Shown: piece by piece, positions 16,913 to 25,630 of the stretch
How the letters are laid out: each line of letters starts with the position of its first letter
Position numbering within the stretch: position 1 is the stretch's first letter
Source: an uncultured Acetatifactor sp.
GTDB lineage: Bacteria; Bacillota; Clostridia; Lachnospirales; Lachnospiraceae
Direction: 5' to 3'
DNA length: 44,048 nucleotides
Assembly (NCBI GenBank): GCA_947625255.1
Contig: CANQNT010000029.1
Span: forward strand, 1 to 44,048
Position numbers and translations under genes: made by a program
Notes under the pieces: model-generated
The model's input: the letters and a program-made list of their open reading frames with translations, nothing else
Told to the model about the DNA's origin: nothing
Database searches by the model: none

Positions 16913-18805
16913 CTACGCCTCTTCCCGCTCTTCCCCTGCGTAATGATACGTCGGCACCAATTGCCTGACTTCCTTGCGGATGTCGCTTTCCTCATCCTCC
17001 GCGGCCAATCGCAGTCTTTCCAGCTGCTCCTCGAACTTCGTATCGTCAAACACGATAGGCCTGCCGATATAAATCCTCTGATTGGCCGTTTCCGTCAGTC
17101 CCTCCTCATTCATCAACAGCTCCTCATACATTTTTTCCCCCGGACGCAGGCCGGTAAACTCGATTTTAATATCCTCGCCCACACGATAGCCGGATAACTT
17201 AATCATATTCTGGGCCAAATCCAGGATTTTCATGGGTTCTCCCATGTCCAGCACGAAGATTTCCCCGCCTTTGGCATAGGCACCAGCCTGCAGCACCAGG
17301 GATACCGCCTCTGGAATCGTCATAAAATATCGGATAATGTCGGGATGAGTCACCGTTACCGGTCCTCCCATCTCGATCTGCTTCCGGAACAAGGGGACGA
17401 CGCTTCCGCTGCTTCCCAGCACATTTCCAAAACGTACCGCCACATACTCCGTTTCATACCGGCGGTTCATATCCTGGACCACCATCTCGCAAAGCCGCTT
17501 GGACGCGCCCATGATATTCGTTGGATTTACCGCCTTATCCGTGGAAATCAAAACAAAGCGCTTTGCATGATGCTCCCCGGCGGCCTTGGCTACATGATAG
17601 GTGCCGAACACATTGTTTTTAATCGCCTCGTGCGGACTGTCCTCCATCAGCGGGACGTGCTTGTGGGCTGCCGCGTGATAGACGATGTCCGGCCGGTATT
17701 TATGGAAAATCTCTTCGATCCGCTCCATGTTACGGACAGAGCCGATTAACACAACCATATCCAGCTTCGGGTACTTAGTGCGCAGTTCCTGCTGCACCTC
17801 ATAAACACCATTTTCATAAATGTCCAAAATAACCAGCTGTCTGGGACCGTGTTGGGCGATCTGTCTGCATAACTCGCTTCCGATGGAACCGCCGCCGCCC
17901 GTTACCAATACGACCTTGCCGCTGACATAGCCCATGATTTCCCCTACATCCACTTCAACGGGATCACGGCCCAGCAAATCTTCAATCTGCACCTCACGCA
18001 GCTTGGAAACATTGACCTCGCCCTTGATGATCTGATACATTCCCGGCAGCGTCCGTATCCGGCAGCCCGTTTCCTTGCAGATCTCCAGAATGGGCCGAAG
18101 CTCCGCCCGGCTGGCGGACGGAATGGCCACGATGATTTCATCAATGCCGAAGCGGTCCACACATTCCTGAATTTTGTCACGGCCCCCCACAATCTGCACA
18201 CCATGCAAATATTTTCCATGGCAGCCCGGATTGTCATCGATCACACAGGCCACATGCATATTCAGATAGTTGCTGGTTTCAATTTCTTTTAGAATCGCGT
18301 TGCCGGCTGCCCCGCCCCCGATGATCATACAGTTGACGCGATCCTTTGTGCTTCTGCTCAGTCTTTTATTCTGCATCATGCGCACGAAACGATAACTGAA
18401 CCGCGAACCCACCGTAAAAATAATCATGAAAAATCCATAGAAGAACGGATAGCTTCTGGGAAGATACAAGCCCATGACCCACAAAAGCACCGGCTGGATC
18501 ACGGCACAGACCACTACGGCGAAAATAATATTCAGCAATTCCGTCTCGGAAGCGTACCTCCAAACACTGTTATAAAGTTTAAAGAGATAGAAAACCAAAA
18601 GCGTGATCGCGATATTGGGCAGATAAATCTGCAAAAGCCTTGTCCAGAACTCCGGCCGCACATCCATAAATCGGAACTCATACCGCACGTACAACGCCAG
18701 CACGCCTGATAAAAGGATCGCGAAAATATCCGATATGACCAGCAATATAATCCTTGTCAGCGGTACCTGCAGAATACCGACCCTAACATCTTTCCAATCT
18801 TTCAT
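16913..18805 (-). CDS. Membrane NDP-sugar 4,6-dehydratase (PglF/WbpM/CapD family)
   Basis: A 630-residue protein with four N-terminal membrane helices (about 15-140). A first Rossmann-like domain contains MIIGGGAAGNAILKEI, and a C-terminal SDR domain has VLVTGGGGSIGSELCRQIAQ. The catalytic stretch STDKAVNPTNIMGASK has Met in place of the usual SDR Tyr, the hallmark of the large UDP-GlcNAc 4,6-dehydratases. It should give a UDP-4-keto-6-deoxy-HexNAc. The ATG at 18805 is preferred over the GTG at 18823 because GGAGGAG lies six bases upstream. It is next to the small priming transferase and the reductase, so together they probably make and load a 6-deoxy amino sugar (inference). Confidence 0.92.
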   Translation of the reverse strand: MKDWKDVRVGILQVPLTRIILLVISDIFAILLSGVLALYVRYEFRFMDVRPEFWTRLLQIYLPNIAITLLVFYLFKLYNSVWRYASETELLNIIFAVVVCAVIQPVLLWVMGLYLPRSYPFFYGFFMIIFTVGSRFSYRFVRMMQNKRLSRSTKDRVNCMIIGGGAAGNAILKEIETSNYLNMHVACVIDDNPGCHGKYLHGVQIVGGRDKIQECVDRFGIDEIIVAIPSASRAELRPILEICKETGCRIRTLPGMYQIIKGEVNVSKLREVQIEDLLGRDPVEVDVGEIMGYVSGKVVLVTGGGGSIGSELCRQIAQHGPRQLVILDIYENGVYEVQQELRTKYPKLDMVVLIGSVRNMERIEEIFHKYRPDIVYHAAAHKHVPLMEDSPHEAIKNNVFGTYHVAKAAGEHHAKRFVLISTDKAVNPTNIMGASKRLCEMVVQDMNRRYETEYVAVRFGNVLGSSGSVVPLFRKQIEMGGPVTVTHPDIIRYFMTIPEAVSLVLQAGAYAKGGEIFVLDMGEPMKILDLAQNMIKLSGYRVGEDIKIEFTGLRPGEKMYEELLMNEEGLTETANQRIYIGRPIVFDDTKFEEQLERLRLAAEDEESDIRKEVRQLVPTYHYAGEEREEA

Positions 18806-18863
18806 AACACTCTCCTCCGTCACTTGATCTCATCTATCCCCACACCCTTTGCCCGGCCATTTT

Positions 18864-19880
18864 TCAGCCCCGGATTTTCCGGTGAAGCACTCTGATTCCC
18901 CGCGGCGCGACCGCAAACAAAACATGGTATCCTTTATTCCGAATTGTTAAATAAGGATTCCCCAATGCCCTCATCCAATTGGCACGCATCCAGGAAACGA
19001 TTTTCCGATATTGCCCGTTGTCCCGTCTCATCCTGCTGATGGGAATGTGCAGCAGGAAGTCCAGACGTTGATACACGCCAAATCGAAAGGCCACTTCCTC
19101 CAGTTCGGGACAATTCTGTCTGACAAGCTCCAAAACCATTTCCGCGTTGTCCACATTATCCCCATAGACTCTGGAAAACTGCTCTGCGTTCTCTTTGCGG
19201 GTATTGCTTCCCGACCGATAAAAAACATGATAAGCCTGCCCCGGCAGGGAAAGAATGGGAGGACGTTCCCCATCTCCGGAATTCCTCTTTTCAATCCCCT
19301 CCATCAGCATCAATACCAAAAGGTGGAAGTCCTCGTTCAGCGCCCCCTCCGGGAAACCTTTCCCCCGAAAAAGCTCCTTTTTCACCAACTTGGTGCAAAA
19401 AGAGCAGTCCCCCCTGTGCATCAACAGCTCCCGCAGAAAATCCTCCTCCGGGATTGCCTGCTCTTCCTTTGGGGGAATGCAGATATCCGGCAGATGAGTT
19501 CCTTTCTCATCGATCTCGTCCCGGCCTACCTGCACAATGGGGGATCCTCTTCGCAGCGCGGCCTCGACCAAGCGCTCATACATGTCCTTCTCAATATAGT
19601 CATCGCTGTCCACAAAGCCTATATAATCACCCAAGGCAGAAGCCAGTCCCAAATTACGGGCCGAAGAAGTTCCGCCGTTCTCCTTGTGCAAAACCCGTAT
19701 CCGGGCATCCTCCCGGGCCAACTCCTCGCACAGTTCTCCCGTTCCGTCCGTGGAGCCGTCATCCACCAGCAAAATCTCCAGATTCTGATACGTCTGCCGT
19801 CTGATCGAACACACGCAGCGCGGCAAGTATTCTTTGATATTGTACACCGGTACGATGATACTGATGAACGGTTGCCGCAT
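18864..19880 (-). CDS. Glycosyltransferase family 2
   Basis: A 338-residue GT2 enzyme: ISIIVPVYNIKEYLPRCVCS, VDDGSTDGTGE, KENGGTSSARNLG and FVDSDDYIE, the complete nucleotide-sugar and metal site. The C-terminal part (residues 230-338) is helical and basic, probably lying on the membrane. The ATG at 19880 follows AGGAGGAG. Its start abuts the stop of the GT4 gene upstream (19881), so the two are coupled. It is the same broad subfamily as 9102 and 10094 but GC-rich, so it belongs to the backbone operon rather than the AT-rich block. Confidence 0.9.
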   Translation of the reverse strand: MRQPFISIIVPVYNIKEYLPRCVCSIRRQTYQNLEILLVDDGSTDGTGELCEELAREDARIRVLHKENGGTSSARNLGLASALGDYIGFVDSDDYIEKDMYERLVEAALRRGSPIVQVGRDEIDEKGTHLPDICIPPKEEQAIPEEDFLRELLMHRGDCSFCTKLVKKELFRGKGFPEGALNEDFHLLVLMLMEGIEKRNSGDGERPPILSLPGQAYHVFYRSGSNTRKENAEQFSRVYGDNVDNAEMVLELVRQNCPELEEVAFRFGVYQRLDFLLHIPISRMRRDNGQYRKIVSWMRANWMRALGNPYLTIRNKGYHVLFAVAPRGIRVLHRKIRG

Positions 19881-21188
19881 CTACTTCTCCTCCTGACGCC
19901 GCGCTTTTTCTTCCATTAAATAACCATACATCCGCCGTTCCGGGATGACCGGGGCGATGGAGCAAGGGCCGCCGCGCGTCATTTCCCCCGGAATGACGGT
20001 TTTGCGGTCAAGCATAGCTTTCTTCGACACGGCAGTTTGCCAGGCAGACGACTGGTTTCCATTTTCCTCTTCTTCCAGCATTCCCAGCTCCCGCATCAGC
20101 CGGAGCAGACAATCCGCGGCATTTTCCGGGTTCCAAACCTCCGTAATGGTCTGATAGGCGGCTCTGCCCAGACGCTGACGAAGCGCCTGGTCACGCGCCA
20201 GCTCTGCCGTCCGTTCCAGCAACTGCCTTTCGTCTCCGTCCCGGTATAAGACCCCATTTCGTCCATCCTCTATCAAATAGGGCGCGGCTCCCATCATATG
20301 ATCCGCCACCACGGCACAGCCGCTGTTCATCGCTTCATTGAGAACGGCTCCCCAGCCCTCTTTTCGATCGCTGGTCGCAAGAAAAATATCCGCCCGTTCC
20401 ATCATTTCCCGAATCTCTCCGGGCCCGCGAAAGCCCACCAGGGAAACCTCCTTTTCCAAACCCAGACGTTCGGCCAGCTCCCGCATTTCCTTTGCCAGTT
20501 CCCCGCCGCCCGCCATGTCCAGATGAAAGGGAATCCCCTGCTTTTTCAATTGTTCCGCCAGCCGAATGGGCAGTTCCGGATGTTTCCAGTCAAGGAAGCG
20601 GGCAGCCCAGAGCAGATAGAGAACCGAATTCTCCCCCTCTTTCCCGACATACCCTTTTTTCGCCATCAATTGCCCCAAGTCATAATGCTTTGTCTCAGGA
20701 AAATACCCCCAACGGTACATTTTTCCCGGATAAGCTCTTACAATGTGAAAATCATCCGGCACATAGGCTCCCGCGCACAACAGATAGGCCCGTGCTTTCC
20801 GATATCTGGTATGATCCTTGTATTTTTTCAAAAGCCCCCTGGGAGAAATGGCTTTCCACTGAGCTTCCTTATAAAGCCGCTCACTGTAACGCATTACCGG
20901 CCTTCCCGCCCGCAGACGGGGCTGAATGTAACTTTCCTCGTCCGTTCCGCCAAAAATCACCGTGCAGGCCTCAAGGATGCTTTCCCGGCACTCCTCCGGT
21001 TTCCGGTAAAAGAGTTCCAAATAAGGCAAGGTCTCATCGGCCTTCCAACCCATCCGGATTCTCTCCTCCTCCATGCGCTCGGTCTGGATAAACAGAAAAC
21101 TTCCGCCCAGCCGTTCATACATGGCGTTGCAAAAAGGGATCTGGTGGTGATTAATGTAGTTCGATACCATGACGACCTTTTTTTTCAT
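19881..21188 (-). CDS. Glycosyltransferase family 4
   Basis: A 435-residue GT-B enzyme. The N-terminus VVMVSNYINHHQIPFCNAMY matches a GT4 subgroup common in Lachnospiraceae polysaccharide loci. The donor domain has LYLLWAARFLDWKHPELPIR, VSLVGFRGPGEIREMMERAD and ATSDRKEGWGAVLNEAMNSG (the E-x7-E element). Beyond residue 375 an extra basic and proline-containing tail of about 60 residues goes past the usual fold. Its ATG overlaps the upstream stop as ATGA, showing translational coupling to the GT4 gene at 21185-22606. Confidence 0.9.
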   Translation of the reverse strand: MKKKVVMVSNYINHHQIPFCNAMYERLGGSFLFIQTERMEEERIRMGWKADETLPYLELFYRKPEECRESILEACTVIFGGTDEESYIQPRLRAGRPVMRYSERLYKEAQWKAISPRGLLKKYKDHTRYRKARAYLLCAGAYVPDDFHIVRAYPGKMYRWGYFPETKHYDLGQLMAKKGYVGKEGENSVLYLLWAARFLDWKHPELPIRLAEQLKKQGIPFHLDMAGGGELAKEMRELAERLGLEKEVSLVGFRGPGEIREMMERADIFLATSDRKEGWGAVLNEAMNSGCAVVADHMMGAAPYLIEDGRNGVLYRDGDERQLLERTAELARDQALRQRLGRAAYQTITEVWNPENAADCLLRLMRELGMLEEEENGNQSSAWQTAVSKKAMLDRKTVIPGEMTRGGPCSIAPVIPERRMYGYLMEEKARRQEEK

Positions 21189-22606
21189 AAAGCAATATCC
21201 TCATAAATCCGCATCAATGTCGCGTAATTTTTTTCCCTGTCATGGGTCCGGGACGCGTGAAGTCTGGCATTGCGCCCATACTGCGCGGCGCGCTGGGGCT
21301 GTTCAAAAATCCGTATCACGGCGGCGCTTAAGTTCGCCACGATTCCCTCCAGACCGGTGTCCTCTCCGGCCTTCTTTCCCTGGTCAAAACCACCGTCCGC
21401 CGTCCGATACCCGGAATATAAGATTCCATCCTTTCCATCCTCGAACAGACTGGGAATCCCTCCCACATCCGCACTGACACAAGGCATTCCCAAAAGCATG
21501 GCCTCCCCCAGGGAATTGGGAGAATTTTCAATCGAGGAACAACAGACAAACACATTGGAACGCAGATAACAGTCTCTCATCTGCTCCTCATCCAACTTTC
21601 CCAAGAATTCCAGACAGTCCTCAAGTCCCTCTTCCCGTATCAGGCGAAGCAAATATTTCCCATAGGCCGAGAGCTTCAGCTTCTCCTTAAGCGTGCCGTG
21701 CCCCACCACGCTGTTGCCTGCCACGGCAACTTCTACATTTGGATAACGCTTCCGGATTTCCGGCAAAGCCAACAGCATATAATGCAGTCCCTTGATCGGA
21801 TAATCTCCCTGACTTAAAAAAACGCTGTAAGGCTTACATCTCTCCGGAGACCACTGGGCCTGATAAAACAGGGGGCGCAGGGTTTCGTTCATTTCAAAAT
21901 ACCGTGCCCTGGGATTCCACTTCTCTGTGTAAAAACGGTCCCAGGCCGTGCGGCCGGTTACGTTGCCGGTCAGCGCAATGGCCTCCCTCTCCGCCTTGCC
22001 CCGCAGAACGAATTTCTCCTGCTGCTGCCGGATACTGTCCTGCCGCAGCCAGTCCCGCAAGGTAACGCGGTTTCGTACCTTTTCCGGCAAACTGGCCATA
22101 TAGGCATGGGCATAGACCGCGCACAATCCCTGAATGCCCACCAGTACCTTTTCCGGATGCGGACAAACCCGCAAAACAGCCAAAGTATGGGAGTATTCCG
22201 TGCCGAAGCAATGAATCACGTCCGGCCGAAAATCCTCCAGAATTGCTTTCAGCCGCGTTTCAATTTCCGCGTCGTATCGCTCCGCATTGGCAATATCCTC
22301 ATAAAAGCCATAACAAATGAGCGAGGCTGTGCTTTCCTCCCGCTCCTCCCGCTCCTCCCCCGCGGTCTGCAAGCCATCGGGGACGGCTCTCCGCGTCTCC
22401 CTCGCCCGAACCCTAAGGATCTCCCTCAGCCCATCCGCCTCTTTTTCCACGGGAAAAGCCACCCCCAATTCAATCCGGTTTTCCTGCTGCCGCCCTAAAA
22501 TCACATCGGCCAACCCGCTCAGCCAGCCTTCCTTATTGCTCGCTTCCCTGCCCAGATGCGCGGCAATCACCGGAAGCATGATATTGCAAACCCACAAAAC
22601 TCTCAT
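21185..22606 (-). CDS. Glycosyltransferase family 4
   Basis: A 473-residue GT-B enzyme, long for the family because of an insertion around residues 60-100 that is rich in Arg and Glu (RARETRRAVPDGLQTAGEER). The acceptor domain has DVIHCFGTEYSHTLAVLRVC. The donor domain has SVFLSQGDYPIKGLHYMLLA, LEFLGKLDEEQMRDCYLRSN and SSIENSPNSLGEAMLLGMPC, the conserved acidic element. Start ATG at 22606. Part of the tightly packed GC-rich operon; the sugar is unknown. Confidence 0.9.
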   Translation of the reverse strand: MRVLWVCNIMLPVIAAHLGREASNKEGWLSGLADVILGRQQENRIELGVAFPVEKEADGLREILRVRARETRRAVPDGLQTAGEEREEREESTASLICYGFYEDIANAERYDAEIETRLKAILEDFRPDVIHCFGTEYSHTLAVLRVCPHPEKVLVGIQGLCAVYAHAYMASLPEKVRNRVTLRDWLRQDSIRQQQEKFVLRGKAEREAIALTGNVTGRTAWDRFYTEKWNPRARYFEMNETLRPLFYQAQWSPERCKPYSVFLSQGDYPIKGLHYMLLALPEIRKRYPNVEVAVAGNSVVGHGTLKEKLKLSAYGKYLLRLIREEGLEDCLEFLGKLDEEQMRDCYLRSNVFVCCSSIENSPNSLGEAMLLGMPCVSADVGGIPSLFEDGKDGILYSGYRTADGGFDQGKKAGEDTGLEGIVANLSAAVIRIFEQPQRAAQYGRNARLHASRTHDREKNYATLMRIYEDIAL

Positions 22607-22642
22607 TCCAGCCTTAACTTCCTTTCCCGCCTCCGCGCAAGC

Positions 22643-23461
22643 CTATTTTTTCATTCTGTAAAGACGATCCTTTATCTTATGATAAACCCCGGAAAAAACT
22701 TTGCTTCCTGCCATCCGGCTGCGAAGCGGCGCCAACGTCAGCGCCATGGCCAGCCGGAAACATACCAATTCCCGCCTGCTCATATATTTTTCCGTAATGA
22801 TACGATGCTCTTCCTGATCCCTTGCCCGATTCTCCCTGCTTTCAGAGTAACCGCCGCCTTCATAGGAGCTGACTACCAGATCCAGATAAATCATCTCCGC
22901 CTTGCCCTGATAGTAACACCACAGGAAATGATCATAATCCGCTCGGATACGGAGCGAAACATCATACTGCTTTTCCGCGAACAGACTTTTCTCATAAAAG
23001 CAGGACTGATGGCAGGGAATATTACGGTAGCAGGTGAATCCCGTGATCACCGGCGCCGAATGCACAACGTCGCCCGTCTGCTCGCACAAAGTGTTTCCAT
23101 AAAAAATCCTTGGCCGCCGCGCGGAGCCTGTTGGATCTATTGCCGCCGCGACCTTTTCCAACACAGCCTCATCATAAAAGGTGTCTCCGCAGTTCAAAAA
23201 CAGCACAAACTCCCCCCGGGCCAAGGCCACCGCCTGATTCATGGCATCATAAATGCTTCGGTCCGCGGCACGACAGATGCGAAGTCTGGGTTCCGCGGCG
23301 TATGCCGCCTCCAGGGCCTCCGACGATCCATCCTTGGAAAGTCCGTCCTTTACCACGATCTCCAGATTCCCATAACGCTGCCCCAGGATACTTTCCACCG
23401 TCCTGCGCAGCTTGTCCCCCGGATTCAGGGCTACTACCAAAATACTGAATAAAACTCCCAT
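22643..23461 (-). CDS. Glycosyltransferase family 2
   Basis: A 272-residue GT2 enzyme of the WcaA-like subgroup: FSILVVALNPGDKLRRTVES, VVKDGLSKDGSSEA, AADRSIYDAMNQAVALARGE and FLNCGDTFYDE. The usual DxD-type motif reads NCGDTF, as in many members of this subgroup. The ATG at 23461 is chosen because GGAGG lies five bases before it; the frame extends further to a GTG at 23527, adding 22 residues of poor quality. About 100 bp after the EpsG-like gene and on the same strand. Confidence 0.88.
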   Translation of the reverse strand: MGVLFSILVVALNPGDKLRRTVESILGQRYGNLEIVVKDGLSKDGSSEALEAAYAAEPRLRICRAADRSIYDAMNQAVALARGEFVLFLNCGDTFYDEAVLEKVAAAIDPTGSARRPRIFYGNTLCEQTGDVVHSAPVITGFTCYRNIPCHQSCFYEKSLFAEKQYDVSLRIRADYDHFLWCYYQGKAEMIYLDLVVSSYEGGGYSESRENRARDQEEHRIITEKYMSRRELVCFRLAMALTLAPLRSRMAGSKVFSGVYHKIKDRLYRMKK

Positions 23462-23558
23462 TCCATCCTCCATGCTTTCCCGCGCCCCAGTCCGCGGCGA
23501 CCGGCAAGACCGTTCTTTCATTTCCACCCTTTCACCCGGCGGAAAATTTCACCCCGAA

Positions 23559-24821
23559 TCAATGAAAAATCCACTCCAAATAGGGCAGCAGACGCACGCT
23601 GTCATCATAAGCCCGATATAAAAACATCACAAAGTAACAGGCAAACGCCCCATAGCTCCCCACGGTACACAAGTTCTTCCAAACACCCTTTTTCATCCGC
23701 TGCAGCAAATTAGGGATCAGGAAAATCTGAAATACCACCAAATAATATCCTACCCGGGAGATCTCAGGGATAAACGAGCCACAGCTATATAACACCAAAC
23801 CTCCCAGATTTAAGAAACAATAAAACCGATTGGCCAGCGTCCCCTCGCGCCATCCATTCCAACGTCCCTTATCCTTCCGCGGCACTTGGCGGATTCCATC
23901 CGCGGATTCTTCCCCCAATGCTCCGCGGACCCTGCCCACGGTTTCCCCATCCTGCTCTTCTTCCCCCGTCAGGCTTTTCCAGCAAATCAGACATAACGCC
24001 AGCACACATACACATTTCGCCACGTTCGCCCAGGAAATATCCCCCGTGTCGAACTCGGAATCTTGATAAAAGGGGTAAAAATGAAAAATAATCTGTCTCC
24101 ACAAAGGAATTCTCTGCCACAGCCCCTGCCCCAGAATGACAGCCGCGCCAAGCACGCCCGTCGCGGCATAATGCCACTTCTTCCAACGCACCCAGGCAAG
24201 CCCTTTTGCCAACAAGTACACCGGAATCGTCAACAGAACGGACTTGTGAAACATGGCCGCCGTCAGGATCCATAGCACGAACTTGCCATATTCTCCGCGA
24301 ATCACATATTTCGCGGCAAACATGGCGATTGCCAGCGCGAAGTAATAACGCACAGAGTGCATACTGGAAAAATAATATCCCCCCGCAAGCAACAGATAAA
24401 CGGAAGCCGCATAGCAAGAAGCCTGGTCATGCAGCGCTTTCAGGAAAAAGAACACCGTTGCCACGGAAAACAGGAAAAAAATCGTGCGATAGGTTCCATC
24501 CCCGAAAATGGCCTGCATCAGGCGAACCACAAGCTGAAATCCTTTTTCATAAGAAACATGTCGTCCCTGGGCGATCAATTGAAAATTTGACCAATAGACC
24601 CAGTAATCCGCCCCAATAGCCACCCGGCAGGCGGACACGCCCGCCAGCAGGCCATAGATCCCGATCTCCGCGGCCAGATTCCTGCCCCGCTGCCGCTCCC
24701 AATAAGGGGCACGTCCTCCGCGTAAATAGGCCGGTACATATTTTTGATTGCGCACAAACAAGGCGAACCCCACTGCCGCCGCCGTCAGCGCCACATAAAA
24801 CAACGCACTGGCATCCATCAT
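23559..24821 (-). CDS. EpsG-family polysaccharide polymerase-like membrane protein
   Basis: A 420-residue protein with about ten membrane helices. After the first helix comes a basic loop (RNQKYVPAYLRGGRAPYW). The segment ACRVAIGADYWVYWSNFQLI, then EKGFQLVVRLMQAIFGDGTY, matches the G-x-D-Y-x-x-Y and E-x-G-F blocks of EpsG-type proteins, which are taken to be Wzy-like polymerases. The ATG at 24821 overlaps the stop of the upstream GT2 as ATGA; GGAG lies just upstream. A long loop at residues 265-310 (DGETVGRVRGALGEESADGI) is hydrophilic. It is the likely polymerase of the GC-rich operon; the protein at 535-1827 is a second candidate. Confidence 0.85.
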   Translation of the reverse strand: MMDASALFYVALTAAAVGFALFVRNQKYVPAYLRGGRAPYWERQRGRNLAAEIGIYGLLAGVSACRVAIGADYWVYWSNFQLIAQGRHVSYEKGFQLVVRLMQAIFGDGTYRTIFFLFSVATVFFFLKALHDQASCYAASVYLLLAGGYYFSSMHSVRYYFALAIAMFAAKYVIRGEYGKFVLWILTAAMFHKSVLLTIPVYLLAKGLAWVRWKKWHYAATGVLGAAVILGQGLWQRIPLWRQIIFHFYPFYQDSEFDTGDISWANVAKCVCVLALCLICWKSLTGEEEQDGETVGRVRGALGEESADGIRQVPRKDKGRWNGWREGTLANRFYCFLNLGGLVLYSCGSFIPEISRVGYYLVVFQIFLIPNLLQRMKKGVWKNLCTVGSYGAFACYFVMFLYRAYDDSVRLLPYLEWIFH

Positions 24822-25609
24822 CCCGCTCCATTTCCCTGTTTTTGTCTGATCCCCTGCCGCATCCAGGCATAGGCTTGTCCCACGCCCACATCCCGGCACA
24901 TTTTCTCCCGATGGGCCAGCAAAAACCGCAACGACATCACCGCTGCCAGCCAGCCATATAAATAATGGTACAACACGCCCCTGTCGTAGAAAAACTTTCG
25001 GTCATACCCCTGAAACCAAGTGGACGGCCTCGCCTCTTCCCTGCCGATCGTCACGGGCGCCGTGTAGACCCTGTACCCTTTTTTCATAAATTCTTTCAAA
25101 AACAAGCTGTCCTCCCCATTGCTGTATCGGGCCCCGCCTCCAAACAAAAGGGAAAACATAACTCCCGATTCCACAAGGCTCCGCCTGCGCACGGCAAAGC
25201 TCACGGCCCCATATCTGCCGCAATTATACCATTTGACCCGTTTCCGGGCTTCAATATGATAGGTGCGCCTGCTTTCCTCCACCTCGATATTAAAAAGAAT
25301 CATATCCGCCTGTGGATTTCGTTCAAATTCCTCCGCCACGCGCTCCGCGTAACCCTCCTCATAAACAATGTCCTCATCCGAAAAAAGGCAGATCTCCTTA
25401 TCCGCCCGCAAAATGGCACTGTTGCGACTCCTTCCCACACCTTTCTCCGCATAGGAAAAAAAGCGCACTTTGTGCCCTTTCCATTCCATTTCTTCATAAC
25501 CATAGTGATCGCATTGATTGATGATAACCGCGTCTGAATCCAGACACATCCTCTCCGCGATCTGCCGCAGCTCCTGATTCATGACGGAGGCCAATACCTC
25601 TACTTTCAT
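24818..25609 (-). CDS. Glycosyltransferase family 2 (divergent, GT-A)
   Basis: A 263-residue protein. VEVLASVMNQELRQIAERMC at the N-terminus is followed by AVIINQCDH, then KGVGRSRNSAILRADKEICL and FSDEDIVYEEGY, where SDED is the DxD-type metal site. YSNGEDSLFLKEFMKKGYRV in the C-terminal part is the catalytic-base region (ED) of GT2 galactosyl/rhamnosyl-like enzymes. The N-terminal motif differs from the usual VPVYN, placing it in a minor subgroup. Start ATG at 25609 after GGAGGGGG. Coupled to the downstream EpsG-like gene. Confidence 0.82.
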   Translation of the reverse strand: MKVEVLASVMNQELRQIAERMCLDSDAVIINQCDHYGYEEMEWKGHKVRFFSYAEKGVGRSRNSAILRADKEICLFSDEDIVYEEGYAERVAEEFERNPQADMILFNIEVEESRRTYHIEARKRVKWYNCGRYGAVSFAVRRRSLVESGVMFSLLFGGGARYSNGEDSLFLKEFMKKGYRVYTAPVTIGREEARPSTWFQGYDRKFFYDRGVLYHYLYGWLAAVMSLRFLLAHREKMCRDVGVGQAYAWMRQGIRQKQGNGAG

Positions 25610-25630
25610 TTTGCCCCCTCCTACGCATCT

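Noticed and set aside
18940..18953. CCGAATTGTTAAAT also occurring at the palindrome near 11154
   Set aside because: Fourteen-base matches are expected by chance in 44 kb, and this copy is inside a conserved coding segment.
19011..21206. Two plus-strand frames of about 300 codons opposite the GT2 and GT4 genes
   Set aside because: Shadows of genes with full glycosyltransferase motifs on the minus strand.
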